Positions 13,536 to 13,750 of a stretch of 13,750 nt of DNA are shown here, piece after piece. Source of the DNA: Deltaproteobacteria bacterium. GTDB taxonomy: Bacteria; Desulfobacterota; Binatia; Binatales; Binataceae. Within the stretch, counting starts at the first letter, position 1. Each line of letters opens with the position of its first letter. Under the pieces are notes generated by a model that did not search any database, had not been told where the DNA came from, and worked only from the letters and a program-made list of their open reading frames with translations. The DNA lies in NCBI GenBank assembly GCA_021799555.1, contig JAJZAG010000061.1, positions 1 through 13,750 on the forward strand, written 5' to 3'. The position numbers were made by a program, and so were the translations under genes.

Positions 13536-13750
13536 ATGGATCTGGAACTGACTGCCGCGCAGACGGCGGCGCGCGAGACCGCGGGACGCTTCGCGCGTGA
13601 AAAACTCGCAGCGATCGGCGTCGAATGCGACCGGACCCACCGCTTTCCCATCGCGGCGATCGAAGAGTTGGGACGGCTTGGAATCCTCGGAACTTTCATT
13701 CCGGAAAACTTCGGCGGCGCGGGCCTCGACCAGGTGGCATACGCGTTGGT
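13536..13750 (+). CDS. Acyl-CoA dehydrogenase, N-terminal fragment (3' end outside window)
   Basis: The first 71 residues of an FAD-dependent acyl-CoA dehydrogenase, cut by the window edge. The helical N-terminal domain is recognisable: LTAAQTAARETAGRFAREKL (5-24), then a segment with FPIAAIEELGRLGILG and PENFGGAGLD, the standard 'G-x-x-G-x-x-x-P-x-x-x-GG-x-G' pattern. The family oxidises acyl-CoA to trans-2-enoyl-CoA and passes electrons to ETF. The catalytic Glu and FAD contacts lie beyond the window. The product would be a substrate for the enoyl-CoA hydratase encoded just upstream. The start has no ribosome binding site and may be leaderless. Chain-length class cannot be judged. Confidence 0.92.
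   Translation, partial: MDLELTAAQTAARETAGRFAREKLAAIGVECDRTHRFPIAAIEELGRLGILGTFIPENFGGAGLDQVAYAL

Overview
The window is a stretch of G+C-rich bacterial chromosome. It holds 13 protein-coding genes that I regard as real, two of them cut by the window edges, plus one possible leader peptide. Every recognisable gene is a housekeeping or central-metabolism type. The gene order alaC, hom, thrC, apgM-like gene is of a kind I associate with deltaproteobacterial (Desulfobacterota-like) genomes. The beta-rich secreted protein at the left edge, the unrecognised Cys-rich secreted proteins and the fatty acid genes fit an uncultured soil or sediment member such as Binatota. That placement is an inference from gene content, not from a marker gene. 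I see no phage, plasmid, IS transposase, CRISPR, rRNA or tRNA.

Layout. Positions 2-457 are the end of a secreted, Ser/Thr/Gly-rich protein, followed by about 590 bp with no convincing gene but two hairpins. From 3343 down to 1046, two minus-strand genes run in tandem: an ABC1/UbiB-type kinase and an inositol-monophosphatase-family enzyme. A divergent region (3344-3630) then leads into a plus-strand MFS transporter. This region holds a very strong intrinsic terminator directly in front of the transporter's ribosome binding site, preceded by a possible 19-residue leader peptide ORF and a competing helix. It looks like a transcription attenuator. A small minus-strand gene (4911-5132) with its own A+T-rich promoter faces the transporter.

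The core is a tightly packed plus-strand operon from 5425: alaC (alanine/glutamate transaminase), hom (homoserine dehydrogenase with ACT domain), thrC (threonine synthase), an ApgM-family protein of the kind proposed to act as homoserine kinase, and a class II fructose-1,6-bisphosphatase homologue (glpX). No classical thrB is present, so the ApgM-like gene probably supplies the missing step between Hom and ThrC. The glpX homologue keeps D33, E57, D85 and E88 but has K29E, T90S and E213Q at positions known to matter in the E. coli enzyme, so its substrate or activity may differ. The operon may continue into two tandem paralogous secreted proteins (11336-11764 and 11774-12229) that share a four-cysteine pattern I do not recognise.

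The right end carries a 61-residue FlbD-like small protein, an enoyl-CoA hydratase, a 115-bp palindromic repeat element with 29-bp imperfect terminal inverted repeats, and the start of an acyl-CoA dehydrogenase that may be translated from a leaderless mRNA. The hydratase and dehydrogenase suggest beta-oxidation or short-chain acyl-CoA metabolism. The best candidates for new biology are the attenuator-like leader before the MFS gene, the altered GlpX inside a threonine operon, and the tandem four-Cys secreted pair.
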